Source: Pseudomonas asiatica (GTDB lineage Bacteria > Pseudomonadota > Gammaproteobacteria > Pseudomonadales > Pseudomonadaceae). Taken from it: a stretch of 64,000 bases of DNA. Below the pieces are notes generated by a model. The model saw only the letters and a list, made by a program, of their open reading frames with translations. It was not told the DNA's origin and searched no databases. A program made the position numbers and the translations under genes. The DNA lies in contig NZ_CP157874.1 in the NCBI RefSeq assembly GCF_040214835.1, positions 810,001-874,000 of the forward strand, in the 5' to 3' direction. This document shows, piece by piece, positions 37,013-45,747 of this stretch (positions are counted from its first letter, which is position 1; the number at the start of each line of letters is the position of its first letter).

Positions 37013-39369
37013 GCCAGCACCTGTATACGCCGCTCGGCGCAGTCGAGCAGCAGGCTTGTCGCCGCCAATAGGGTTTTGAATCGAGTATCGCCCACGCCGA
37101 TAGCTGCGGGAATGGCAAACTCTCGGGCTCGGATCGACATATGCGAGTTCTCGCCTCCGTAGGCGGTGATGAAACCAGCAATGCGGTGGGTAAAAATCCA
37201 ATCAAAACCCGGATCAGCGTTTTCGATTAAGACAATGCAATCCTCAATGTCCGGTGCCAATTGCCCAGGAAGCACTAGGGCCACCCGCGCGTGAGTGGCA
37301 CGTCGAGTGATGAAGTTGGGATTGCACCAGTGCACTCGATGGCCGAATAGATCTTGCGGCTGACAGATGATGCTTGGCGTACGGACTAACTGCGTTTCAT
37401 GCCAGCGGCTGCGGTTGTGGGCAATCGCTTGATGCAAACGTTTGCGATCGATGTCGGCGTAAACGCTGGTAAATTCGGTGATTTGCGCAAAGCTGAGTTG
37501 GTCGCGGTCAAAACCATGTACCTCACCCCAATCGCATAGTGAGCGCAAAACATCCGAAACAAACGCTGCATAGAGGTATTTGAGCTTCTCGCGCGATGCA
37601 ATAGCGGCCTGAGCAAATTGCAGGAACTGCTCGGCGGAAACGTTAAGACCGCACTGGTCAAAAGCTTGCTGAATGGCGTTGACCTGGGCCCGAGATACAG
37701 TTAGCCCGTTCATAGATTTTTGGGGCCGCTGTAATGGGCGCTGCCAGTCAAAATAACGCTCCGGAGTCTCGTCGTAGCGTGACACACGTATATCGTAGGT
37801 ACCCGGCCGGACATGACCGTGCAGCTTTAGGAAATCGTCCTTATGCAACGTCTGGAAATCGCTGGCCATCTCGCGACCGATACTATTGACCCCTCCGGTC
37901 ACATGATCGATGAAACCGGCAGATACTACCCCCGCTGTTTCCAGCGATTTAATTATTGCGGTACCTATGAACGCTGCACGGGCAGCGCCAGCGAATATTT
38001 CAGCGACCACGTTGGCCGCCGATAGGCCATTCCTCATACGTTGCAAGGACTCGCGCCGAGGTTCCCCCGCCATTAAACTCTGCACCTTGTCAGTAATACT
38101 CGGTAGGCGTGTCAGGTCGGAGAAGAACGGGCCGCTGGGGGAGATAATGTGCTCGGTCAACTGGCGTAGCTCGTTCAAGTAGCATTCGTGCTGCTCGGTA
38201 CTAAGAGTCCGGAGCGCCGGCAGCGCGGCAGCGGCACCGGGGCTAGTAAGCTCTGGCGTGAAGCAAGTAGGAATGATCGCGAACTCGATCTTGTCATGCA
38301 GATGAGGATGCATGGCCAAATAGTCGCCGCACTGTTCGACTACGCGCTCGGCAACATCTTGAGGTACCGAGGCAGGGATGAATGACTCGATGCTGTGGGC
38401 AATGCAGATGTAAGGAGAGCCACCCACCTGGTACATCAGCGGTTTGCGCCGCAGATCCCGGTAGCCGTATCGGAACCTGGCAGAGGCCCAATTAAGGTCA
38501 GTGATCAGCTCCTTATATAGCGAGTAGGCTAGCGCCCGCGGCTTGGTACCGATCATTTCCGCCGGGTTCCAGTCCGGCATAAGGCCAAGGAAGGCGGTCG
38601 ACGCAGGACGCGGATGGCGTTGCTTGCAGATCAGCTCTTCGAGCTGAGAGGCCTCGTGCTCCAAAACTTTGCGTAGTTGGGCGTCGGCAAGTGCGCTGGC
38701 ATTACGGGGCCCATCCGCGGTCATGGGACGCACTTGGAATAGCAGAGGGCCATCGACAGTGATCGCGAACTCTATGTCCAAGGCATCGTGCCCGGTTAGA
38801 ACTTGTACCTCTTCGAGCAACGAAAACAGCCCTGGTAATTCCGCAGGCTCGCTTGCCGCCTCGCTGCCAAGGGAGACGAAAGCGTGCACAGTCTCGTTGC
38901 CGGCAGTGACACCGTCGGTGCTGGCACCTAGTACATAGTCAACTACGTAATATGGCAAACCCGTCTCTGGATCACGGGTCATCGCCACTCCGCTGGCCAA
39001 TACACCTCTCGCCATCTGCTGCACCAGCACCTCATCGCGCTCGCGAGCTAGGCCGTAGGATGCGATCACCGTCTTGATGGCTTCGCCGAGTGCCTGGCCG
39101 CCACATACATCTAGAATTGACGCGTACATCCCTGCACCGGAATGGCCGTCGCGGTCTTCGGCTAGACAGCTGGATCTTACAATCAGCGGCTCATCGCCAA
39201 AGAACGCCTGACAGTGCGCGATCACTGCCTGCCAGTCCTCCCGCCACTGTGCCACGGTGAATCGATGAAGGGGCAACACTTGCCCGGTGCTCAGAAGTGG
39301 TGCCAGTTGCTGCAGGGTATCGGCCTTGCCGGAAAAAGTGAACACGGGAGAAGGATTTACCGAGTGCAT
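37009..39369 (-). CDS. PEP-synthase-like L-glutamine kinase
   Basis: 786 residues. N-terminal PPDK/PEP-synthase ATP-binding domain (LIVRSSCLAEDRDGHSGAG near 60-78, then SGVAMTRDPETGLPYYVVDY), a long middle part, and a C-terminal swivelling domain with the phosphorylatable His743 in GGENSHMSIRARE. There is no PEP-binding TIM barrel after it, unlike PEP synthase, but like Cj1418, which phosphorylates the amide nitrogen of L-glutamine. AGGGAAG precedes ATG 39369. Third gene from the 3' end of the island operon. Confidence 0.78.
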   Translation of the reverse strand: MHSVNPSPVFTFSGKADTLQQLAPLLSTGQVLPLHRFTVAQWREDWQAVIAHCQAFFGDEPLIVRSSCLAEDRDGHSGAGMYASILDVCGGQALGEAIKTVIASYGLARERDEVLVQQMARGVLASGVAMTRDPETGLPYYVVDYVLGASTDGVTAGNETVHAFVSLGSEAASEPAELPGLFSLLEEVQVLTGHDALDIEFAITVDGPLLFQVRPMTADGPRNASALADAQLRKVLEHEASQLEELICKQRHPRPASTAFLGLMPDWNPAEMIGTKPRALAYSLYKELITDLNWASARFRYGYRDLRRKPLMYQVGGSPYICIAHSIESFIPASVPQDVAERVVEQCGDYLAMHPHLHDKIEFAIIPTCFTPELTSPGAAAALPALRTLSTEQHECYLNELRQLTEHIISPSGPFFSDLTRLPSITDKVQSLMAGEPRRESLQRMRNGLSAANVVAEIFAGAARAAFIGTAIIKSLETAGVVSAGFIDHVTGGVNSIGREMASDFQTLHKDDFLKLHGHVRPGTYDIRVSRYDETPERYFDWQRPLQRPQKSMNGLTVSRAQVNAIQQAFDQCGLNVSAEQFLQFAQAAIASREKLKYLYAAFVSDVLRSLCDWGEVHGFDRDQLSFAQITEFTSVYADIDRKRLHQAIAHNRSRWHETQLVRTPSIICQPQDLFGHRVHWCNPNFITRRATHARVALVLPGQLAPDIEDCIVLIENADPGFDWIFTHRIAGFITAYGGENSHMSIRAREFAIPAAIGVGDTRFKTLLAATSLLLDCAERRIQVLA

Positions 39370-39428
39370 ATGTCTTCCCTAATCAGTCCAATCAGTCCTT
39401 CGCAGGGGGCTGTCAGTTTGTGTCAGGT

Positions 39429-40739
39429 TTAAGCCAACTCGGCGCCGGTATAAGTCGCGAGTTCAAGGCCGTAAAGTGAGGACAGCTCGCGCAGGAAGCG
39501 ATTGCCCTTTTTCGCCGCAGCGTAGGGGCAGTCGTCCTCAACGATGACGTGGCCAATTGTGCCGATGTTGCCGCTATAGACGTTTACCGCCTGGCCAGGC
39601 GCAACGTGGGCGGTGCAAAACCGGATGTTGTACTTGTCCAGTAATGGCTGTAGGGAGTCGGGGGCGTAGTCGTTGGCGATATGACCGCCATTGCGGGAGG
39701 CGACAGTTACGACGCTACCTGCGCGCTGAAGCACTGAGTCGTCAATTAGAATGGGCTCGCCTAGGTGCAGACGGACTAGCAGTTCGAACGGGTCGATGCC
39801 GGTCAGCATCCGGTACATCTGCGGCGCTACGCTACCCATCATGCGTGCGTTGATCTCCACTAGACAGGGCCCTTTGGCATCGCGCAACAGTTCAACATGA
39901 TAAAGGCCAACATCCAGCCCCAGAGCGCTGAACACTGCCTGCACATATGCTTTGATCTCGTCGCGCTGTGCTGCGTCAAGGCCTGACGGCATGGTCGCGG
40001 TCATTTCTAATATTTCGCTATGGTCGGCGCGGAAACGGATGGTGGTCGCAAAGCAGGAGACCTTGGCGTCTTGGACGATGACTTCCGCTGAATGCAATGT
40101 ACCGTCGATGTATTGCTCGACCAGATAGTCGCTGCTTATCAAGTGGTCGATCATAGGATCAGCACCCTTGCGACTCTGGCGCAGCTCGGCGAGAAAGGCG
40201 TCAAAGTCGGCCTGGCTATGGCAAATGGCGGAAAACTGCTTGGCGAATCCGCGGGTCGGCTTGACAACGAATGGCAGCGACAAACTCGGAGCGACCCCGT
40301 TGATCAGTTGCTCTTCGCTCAGTACTTCAAAATCAGGAGAGCGTAGTCCGTGTGCCCGCAGCGTCTCGCGCAATCGACTCTTGTATACCGCCCCGCACAG
40401 AGCTTCGTACCTCGGGTAGAGGGTGCCGATACGCTGGGCCTCACGCGCCACCGGTACTATGGCTGCTTCTGAGGTAGAGATGAGGGCGTCAATAGGACGC
40501 TCTGCGTGCAGGTTGGCCAACAACTGGCTGAGTTCGCCGTCTTCCAGATTATCGATACGCAAATAAGTATCCACATATCGCAGGTAAGGCTCGAGACGGG
40601 AGGTGTCGTCCTTGATCGAGATCGTCAGGAACGAGGCGTCGCGCTGATGAATGAAGGTGACATGGCAGCCAAGCCGTTTGGCTGCCTCAAAAGCCAGCAG
40701 GCCGCTTACGGTGCTGTCGACGAAAACCACGTGTTTCAT
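39429..40739 (-). CDS. ATP-grasp carboxylate-amine ligase
   Basis: 436 residues. N-terminal preATP-grasp part with cofactor-like MKHVVFVDSTVSG, ATP-grasp core (LPFVVKPTRGFAKQFS; metal-binding HVELLRDAKGPCLVEINARMMG), and a C-terminal extension. Resembles L-amino acid ligases that make dipeptides or amides by acyl-phosphate chemistry. In this operon it could join an amino acid to the P-N moiety or to its acceptor. 59 bp before the glutamine kinase gene; substrate unknown. Confidence 0.75.
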   Translation of the reverse strand: MKHVVFVDSTVSGLLAFEAAKRLGCHVTFIHQRDASFLTISIKDDTSRLEPYLRYVDTYLRIDNLEDGELSQLLANLHAERPIDALISTSEAAIVPVAREAQRIGTLYPRYEALCGAVYKSRLRETLRAHGLRSPDFEVLSEEQLINGVAPSLSLPFVVKPTRGFAKQFSAICHSQADFDAFLAELRQSRKGADPMIDHLISSDYLVEQYIDGTLHSAEVIVQDAKVSCFATTIRFRADHSEILEMTATMPSGLDAAQRDEIKAYVQAVFSALGLDVGLYHVELLRDAKGPCLVEINARMMGSVAPQMYRMLTGIDPFELLVRLHLGEPILIDDSVLQRAGSVVTVASRNGGHIANDYAPDSLQPLLDKYNIRFCTAHVAPGQAVNVYSGNIGTIGHVIVEDDCPYAAAKKGNRFLRELSSLYGLELATYTGAELA

Positions 40740-40751
40740 TGGAACCTCGGA

Positions 40752-41369
40752 TTACCAGGGATGAAAGTAAATGGTGCTGAGCCCGAACAGCATTGCGAAG
40801 CAAGCGACCGTCGAAAGTGCGCCATACTTGGGAATTCTCAAGCTGGTGACCTGGAGGATGCCGACCAGGGCCACCAGGCCGACGATCACACCGGCACCGT
40901 AATGCCCGGCCGATAGCCCCATCAGCGCCAGCGCAAAGACAAATCCTGAATATGTGGTGGGTAGTCCCTGATATCCCCCGTCAGCCGATGTGCTGGGCAT
41001 GCCAAACAGCGATAACCGCAAAATGGCCGTGAAAACCAGAGTTGCTGCGGCCAGCGTGGCCGAAAGAGACTGGTCGAGGATTAGGATGACAAGGGCTGGC
41101 GTGATGCTGAAATTGAGCAAGTCGGCAAAACTGTCTAGATGCTTGCCGAAGGCCCGTTGCGCGTTGTTCGCCGCCAGGTAGCGTCGGGCTATGTGGCCGT
41201 CAAGGAAATCGAGCATCGCGGCCAGGCAAATCACCGTTGCCGCCAGAACGAACCGTCCTTGCAACGCAAAATAAACAGTACCGAAGGCCAAGCCGATATT
41301 GAACATTGTTAATATGTTCGCCAAATCCAAAAGGCGGACGAACGGAAATACACGCGCCAATGTGGGCAT
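40752..41369 (-). CDS. PssA-like CDP-alcohol phosphotransferase
   Basis: 205 residues, about six membrane helices. CDP-alcohol motif D-x2-D-G-x2-A-R-x12-G-x3-D-x3-D is in DFLDGHIARR to FGKHLDSFAD; the spacer is 12 rather than the usual 8-9. Enzymes of this fold move a phosphoryl-R group from a CDP-linked donor to an alcohol, releasing CMP. The neighbours should make CDP-NH2, so a phosphoramidate transfer is plausible (inference). AAGGAG before ATG 41369. Confidence 0.75.
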   Translation of the reverse strand: MPTLARVFPFVRLLDLANILTMFNIGLAFGTVYFALQGRFVLAATVICLAAMLDFLDGHIARRYLAANNAQRAFGKHLDSFADLLNFSITPALVILILDQSLSATLAAATLVFTAILRLSLFGMPSTSADGGYQGLPTTYSGFVFALALMGLSAGHYGAGVIVGLVALVGILQVTSLRIPKYGALSTVACFAMLFGLSTIYFHPW

Positions 41370-41392
41370 ATTGTTCTCCTTGAAGAAGCTAT

Positions 41393-42586
41393 TTAGACAG
41401 GCTGTTTTCCCTTGATCGCAACTGTCTTTCGAAGGGCGTTGGTTGCGACGAAATAGAAAGCAACGAAGATAGCGCTCGTGCTGAACAGGCCTGCATACTT
41501 AACCAGAATTGAACCGACGAAGATGGTAATTATCATGCCTAAGTACACCCCGGCATACTGGACAGATGCCATCAACGGCATGGCACTGGTAGGTGTGCTC
41601 CTGACAAGATCGGCTTGCAACTTGAAAAATGTCAATTCGAAAAAGAATATGTATAAAAAATACGCGATGTAACTGGACTGAATATCATGGCCGAACGCTG
41701 CGAGCATCATGAACAGGCCGCTGACTACAGCCATCGGCATAGGTAGCGGTCGCAAATTACACTTGTCCAAACGATAGAACAGTACTGCGCCCACCAAAGC
41801 TGCCACACTATTGACGGCCTGCAACAAGCCGACATACACCTCTCCCAAGCCCAGCACATGTGCCGGTAACAGCACCCTGGACACATTGAAGAAACCCTGA
41901 AAAAGGCTGACGAAGACGATGAACTGATAGAGGCTGAGGCGTAGCGCGGGATACTCCTGCAAAAGCGAACCAAGGGCAGTCAATAGTCTTGGTGCGACCT
42001 GCACGGTGATCGGAGGCTTTGTTGGCGCAGGTAGTAGATAGCCCGCCAAAGCCGCGATGGAAAAAAGACTGACAGTAATGAGCAGGGCTAACCCAGGCGT
42101 CATGTTGGCTTTGAACAGTACCAGACTGATGCCTGCCAGGCCGCCGGCAATGAATTGTGCGGTGAGTGTCAGAGGCACTGAGCTGGCGATTTGCGCACTC
42201 GGGAAATAACACTTGATGGCAACAATACGTCCTACCCGTTGCAGCGCATCCAGGGCGCCAATGACTACCGCGCCTAACACGGCGACTTCCACATGATGTG
42301 GCAGGATCTTGTAGGTGACCGCCGCGCAGCCCAGCGACAGCAAGTTGGCACTCCACAGCAAGGTGCGTGGCGCTAGATAGTCAGCCAGGCGGTAGATAGG
42401 AGCGACAAGAATTACCGGTAGAACCATTGGCGCAAACAGCACCACTTGGGAAAGTATTAGGCTGGCAGTATTAGCATAAATATAGTAGGAAAGATAAATA
42501 TAACTCAGCGTAGAGGCCGAAATGGCACACAAGTTAACGCCCCAAAGGAGCACTGAGTGCCTACGAGATGCAGCAAATTCTTCCAT
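41393..42586 (-). CDS. MFS-type transporter
   Basis: 397 residues, roughly 11-12 membrane helices arranged in two halves, without a signal peptide. First gene of the island operon and 23 bp ahead of the CDP-alcohol enzyme, so it is probably the exporter (or self-protection pump) for the product. Family specificity cannot be read. The Shine-Dalgarno sequence is weak, and a perfect TATAAT lies only 12 bp before the ATG. Confidence 0.72.
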   Translation of the reverse strand: MEEFAASRRHSVLLWGVNLCAISASTLSYIYLSYYIYANTASLILSQVVLFAPMVLPVILVAPIYRLADYLAPRTLLWSANLLSLGCAAVTYKILPHHVEVAVLGAVVIGALDALQRVGRIVAIKCYFPSAQIASSVPLTLTAQFIAGGLAGISLVLFKANMTPGLALLITVSLFSIAALAGYLLPAPTKPPITVQVAPRLLTALGSLLQEYPALRLSLYQFIVFVSLFQGFFNVSRVLLPAHVLGLGEVYVGLLQAVNSVAALVGAVLFYRLDKCNLRPLPMPMAVVSGLFMMLAAFGHDIQSSYIAYFLYIFFFELTFFKLQADLVRSTPTSAMPLMASVQYAGVYLGMIITIFVGSILVKYAGLFSTSAIFVAFYFVATNALRKTVAIKGKQPV

Positions 42587-42597
42587 TGCTCGCGCCT

Positions 42598-42603
42598 ATT
42601 ATA
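42598..42603 (-). promoter_or_regulatory. Candidate -10 box of the island operon
   Basis: Minus-strand TATAAT. With usual spacing, transcription would begin about five bases before the MFS start codon, giving a near-leaderless mRNA; the -35 region (GCTTCA, 17 bp away) is poor. Alternative promoters in the AT-rich DNA upstream are equally possible. Confidence 0.3.
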
Positions 42604-42956
42604 TAGCTTCCTGCCATGCATGAAGCATACCCTGCATAGAAAATCGTTTTGAGATAGTTAAACAAGAATTAAAAAAATGCTTGTTTTGGGCGCGTCACCA
42701 AGTAAGTGTGCATCATTGCAGTCCGTCAACATCTTTACTAACCCTCACCAACATAGCTTCTAATCATCAGCAAAATTAGTAGATAGAAATAAACCGACTG
42801 ACTGATAAAGCCATGCTATCCCACTCGTATCGCTGTCTCGGTGAGGAATATCGATGTGGCGGCGTCAAGACTAGGTGCGGAAGGAGGGTAGGGCAACAGC
42901 TGGGCATGTATTTGGGAAATGGACTACAAGACTGTGGATAAGTCTTATGGACATAT

Positions 42957-43022
42957 GTCAAAAGTCTTCTCGACCCGGTCGGCGTAGTTGGCTAGGGCGA
43001 TGTCGAGCCGATGGCTCTGGCT
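42957..43022 (-). pseudogene. Remnant of a TPR lipoprotein gene
   Basis: Minus-strand translation gives LDIALANYADRVEKT, against [15 protein letters not shown] at residues 66-80 of the intact TPR lipoprotein (33779-35500). Over the best 33 bases there are about 4 mismatches. A stop codon follows after a few residues and no more of the gene is recognisable upstream. Same orientation as the intact gene. Confidence 0.6.
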
Positions 43023-43070
43023 TTTGCTGTGACTGTTGCTTCTAAGCGCGCGGTAGATCAGGTGCTGCAG

Positions 43071-43215
43071 ATTGTGACTTCAGGAGGCCGAGCGTAGGGC
43101 TTGCTCCCGGGAGGGCTGCGCTGCAGGCCTCATCCTGGGGCCCAGCGCTTGACGGGCATCCATGCCCGTCACCTCTATGCGCAAGGCCTGCGTTCGGCCT
43201 CCTGAGGTCGCGAAG
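43071..43215. repeat. Palindromic intergenic element upstream of hemA
   Basis: About 145 bp bounded by imperfect inverted arms (CTTCAGGAGGCCGAGCG at 43078-43094 and CGTTCGGCCTCCTGAGG at 43191-43207), with an inner perfect hairpin GACGGGCATCCATGCCCGTC at 43151-43170. Looks like a MITE or structured-RNA element that I believe recurs in Pseudomonas intergenic DNA; no second copy in this window. Confidence 0.6.
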
Positions 43216-43390
43216 ATCAAGATCAGGATCAAAAGCCAGATCAAAAGCCGGCAAGACCTGAAAACACCGCTAGATCAGGCTACGAAAAGGCGATAGCCGC
43301 ACGACTATCAGCGCAATAGCGAACGGTGGTTGTCCAAAAACCTGCGAAAGAGGACAATTATCGGCTTCCCGTCACAACCAGCGACCTTGC

Positions 43391-44668
43391 ATGGCCTTTC
43401 TTGCACTTGGTATCAACCATAAGACTGCCTCGGTAGACGTACGCGAGCGCGTGGCGTTTACCCCAGAGCAGCTGGTAGACGCCCTGCAGCAGCTCTGCCG
43501 GCTGACATCCAGCCGCGAAGCGGCGATTCTGTCGACCTGCAACCGTAGCGAGCTCTATATCGAGCAGGACCACCTGTCCGCCGATGTGGTGCTGCAATGG
43601 CTCGCCGACTACCACCGCCTCAGCCTGGACGAGCTGCGCGCCAGCGCCTACGTGCACGAAGAGCACGAGGCGGTGAAGCACATGATGCGGGTGGCCTCCG
43701 GCCTGGACTCGCTGGTGCTCGGCGAGCCGCAGATCCTCGGCCAGATGAAGTCCGCCTACGCCGTGGCGCGCGAGGCTGGCACCGTCGGCCCATTGCTCGG
43801 GCGCCTGTTCCAGGCCACTTTCAGCGCCGCCAAGCAGGTGCGCACTGACACCGCCATCGGCGAAAACCCGGTGTCGGTGGCGTTTGCCGCGGTCAGCCTG
43901 GCCAAGCAGATCTTCAGCGACCTGGGCCGCAGCCAGGCCCTGCTGATCGGCGCCGGCGAAACCATCACCCTGGTCGCCCGCCACCTGCATGAGCAGGGCG
44001 TGCGCCGCATTGTCGTGGCCAACCGTACCCTTGAGCGGGCCAGCATCCTGGCCGAGCAGTTCGGTGCGCACGCCGTTCTGCTGGCCGACATCCCCCAGGA
44101 ACTGGCCAACAGCGACATCGTCATCAGCTCCACCGCCAGCCAGTTGCCGATCCTCGGCAAGGGCGCGGTCGAGAGCGCGCTGAAACAGCGCCGGCACAAG
44201 CCGATTTTCATGGTCGACATTGCTGTACCGCGCGATATCGAAACCGAAGTCGGCGAACTCGACGACGTCTACCTGTACACTGTCGATGACCTGCACGACG
44301 TGGTGGCGGAAAACCTCAAGAGTCGCCAGGGCGCGGCCCAGGCCGCCGAAGAGCTGGTGTCGGTGGGGGCCGAAGACTTCATGCTGCGCCTGCGCGAGCT
44401 GGCCGCGGTGGATGTGCTCAAGGCCTATCGCCAGCAAAGCGAGCGCCTGCGCGACGAAGAACTGCAAAAGGCCCAGCGACTGCTGGCCAACGGCGGCAAC
44501 CCCGAAGAGGTACTGGCCCAACTGGCCCGGGGGCTGACCAACAAACTCCTGCACGCGCCCAGCGTGCAATTGAAAAGGCTCTCGGCCGAGGGCCGCCTCG
44601 ATGCGCTGGCCATGGCCCAGGAACTCTTTGCCCTCAACGAGGGCTCGACGGACAAATCCCCGCAATGA
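43391..44668 (+). CDS. hemA: Glutamyl-tRNA reductase
   Basis: 425 residues. N-terminal catalytic Cys in [11 protein letters not shown] (near residue 50), NADPH domain with [19 protein letters not shown]-terminal dimerisation helix. First step of tetrapyrrole synthesis from Glu-tRNA; hemH in this window makes the last step. Overlaps prfA by 4 bp (ATGA). Confidence 0.96.
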   Translation: MAFLALGINHKTASVDVRERVAFTPEQLVDALQQLCRLTSSREAAILSTCNRSELYIEQDHLSADVVLQWLADYHRLSLDELRASAYVHEEHEAVKHMMRVASGLDSLVLGEPQILGQMKSAYAVAREAGTVGPLLGRLFQATFSAAKQVRTDTAIGENPVSVAFAAVSLAKQIFSDLGRSQALLIGAGETITLVARHLHEQGVRRIVVANRTLERASILAEQFGAHAVLLADIPQELANSDIVISSTASQLPILGKGAVESALKQRRHKPIFMVDIAVPRDIETEVGELDDVYLYTVDDLHDVVAENLKSRQGAAQAAEELVSVGAEDFMLRLRELAAVDVLKAYRQQSERLRDEELQKAQRLLANGGNPEEVLAQLARGLTNKLLHAPSVQLKRLSAEGRLDALAMAQELFALNEGSTDKSPQ

Positions 44669-45747
44669 AAGCGTCGCTGCTGAACAAACTGGAAATCCTC
44701 CAGGACCGCTTCGAAGAACTCACCGCACTGCTCGGTGATGCCGAGGTCATTTCCGACCAGACGCGCTTTCGCGCCTATTCCCGTGAATACGCCGAAGTCG
44801 AGCCGGTCTACGCTGCTTATAAAGAGTGGCGCAAAGTCCAGGACGACCTCGAAGGTGCCCAGGCGCTGCTCAAGGACAGTGACCCGGACCTGCGCGAAAT
44901 GGCCGTGGAAGAAGTGCGTGAAGCCAAGGAACAACTGCTGACGCTGGAGTCGCAGCTGCAACGCATGCTGTTGCCCAAGGACCCCAACGACGGCCGCAAC
45001 GTGTTCCTCGAAATCCGTGCCGGCACCGGTGGCGACGAGGCGGCGATCTTCTCCGGCGACCTGTTCCGCATGTATTCGCGCTACGCCGAAAAGCGTGGCT
45101 GGCGCCTGGAAATCCTCTCCGAGAACGAAGGCGAGCACGGCGGCTACAAGGAAATCATCGCCCGCGTCGAGGGTGAGAGCGTGTACGGCAAGCTCAAGTT
45201 CGAGTCCGGCGCACACCGCGTACAGCGCGTGCCCGAAACAGAATCCCAGGGCCGTATCCACACCTCCGCGTGCACCGTGGCGGTACTGCCCGAGCCGGAC
45301 GAACAGGCGGCCATCGAGATCAACCCGGCCGACCTGCGCGTGGACACCTACCGCGCATCCGGTGCCGGTGGCCAGCACGTCAACAAGACCGACTCGGCGA
45401 TCCGGATCACCCACTTGCCCACCGGTATCGTGGTCGAGTGCCAGGAAGAGCGCTCGCAGCACAAGAACCGTGCTCGCGCCATGTCCTGGCTGTCGGCCAA
45501 GCTCAACGACATGCAGACCAGCGCCGCGCAGAACGCCATCGCCACCGAGCGCAAGCTGCTGGTCGGCTCGGGTGACCGTTCGGAGCGCATCCGTACGTAC
45601 AATTATCCACAGGGCCGGGTGACCGACCACCGCATCAACCTGACCCTGTACTCGCTGGACGACATCCTCGCCGGCGGCGTGGAGGCGGTGATCGAACCGC
45701 TGCTGGCCGAATACCAGGCCGATCAACTGGCTGCCCTGGGGGACTGA
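44665..45747 (+). CDS. prfA: Peptide chain release factor 1
   Basis: 360 residues. GGQ loop in [16 protein letters not shown]-terminal coiled coil, usual length. Reads UAA and UAG. Start overlaps hemA stop; its end shares a base with the prmC start. Confidence 0.97.
   Translation: MKASLLNKLEILQDRFEELTALLGDAEVISDQTRFRAYSREYAEVEPVYAAYKEWRKVQDDLEGAQALLKDSDPDLREMAVEEVREAKEQLLTLESQLQRMLLPKDPNDGRNVFLEIRAGTGGDEAAIFSGDLFRMYSRYAEKRGWRLEILSENEGEHGGYKEIIARVEGESVYGKLKFESGAHRVQRVPETESQGRIHTSACTVAVLPEPDEQAAIEINPADLRVDTYRASGAGGQHVNKTDSAIRITHLPTGIVVECQEERSQHKNRARAMSWLSAKLNDMQTSAAQNAIATERKLLVGSGDRSERIRTYNYPQGRVTDHRINLTLYSLDDILAGGVEAVIEPLLAEYQADQLAALGD

Larger units (their letters stand above)
42587..43390. 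other. AT-rich intergenic region at the right edge of the island
   Basis: About 800 bp without a credible intact gene. 42600-42960 is clearly AT-richer than the surroundings, 42957-43022 is a remnant of a TPR lipoprotein gene, 43071-43215 is a palindromic element, and about 43260-43390 should be the hemA promoter region. Confidence 0.6.

Noticed and set aside
35688..42586. Phosphonate biosynthesis cluster
   Set aside because: No PEP mutase or phosphonopyruvate decarboxylase; the PEP-synthase-like protein lacks the PEP domain, and the trio fits P-N rather than P-C chemistry.
42776..42961. 61-codon frame in the AT-rich gap
   Set aside because: No SD, no family resemblance, and it overlaps the start of the TPR remnant region.
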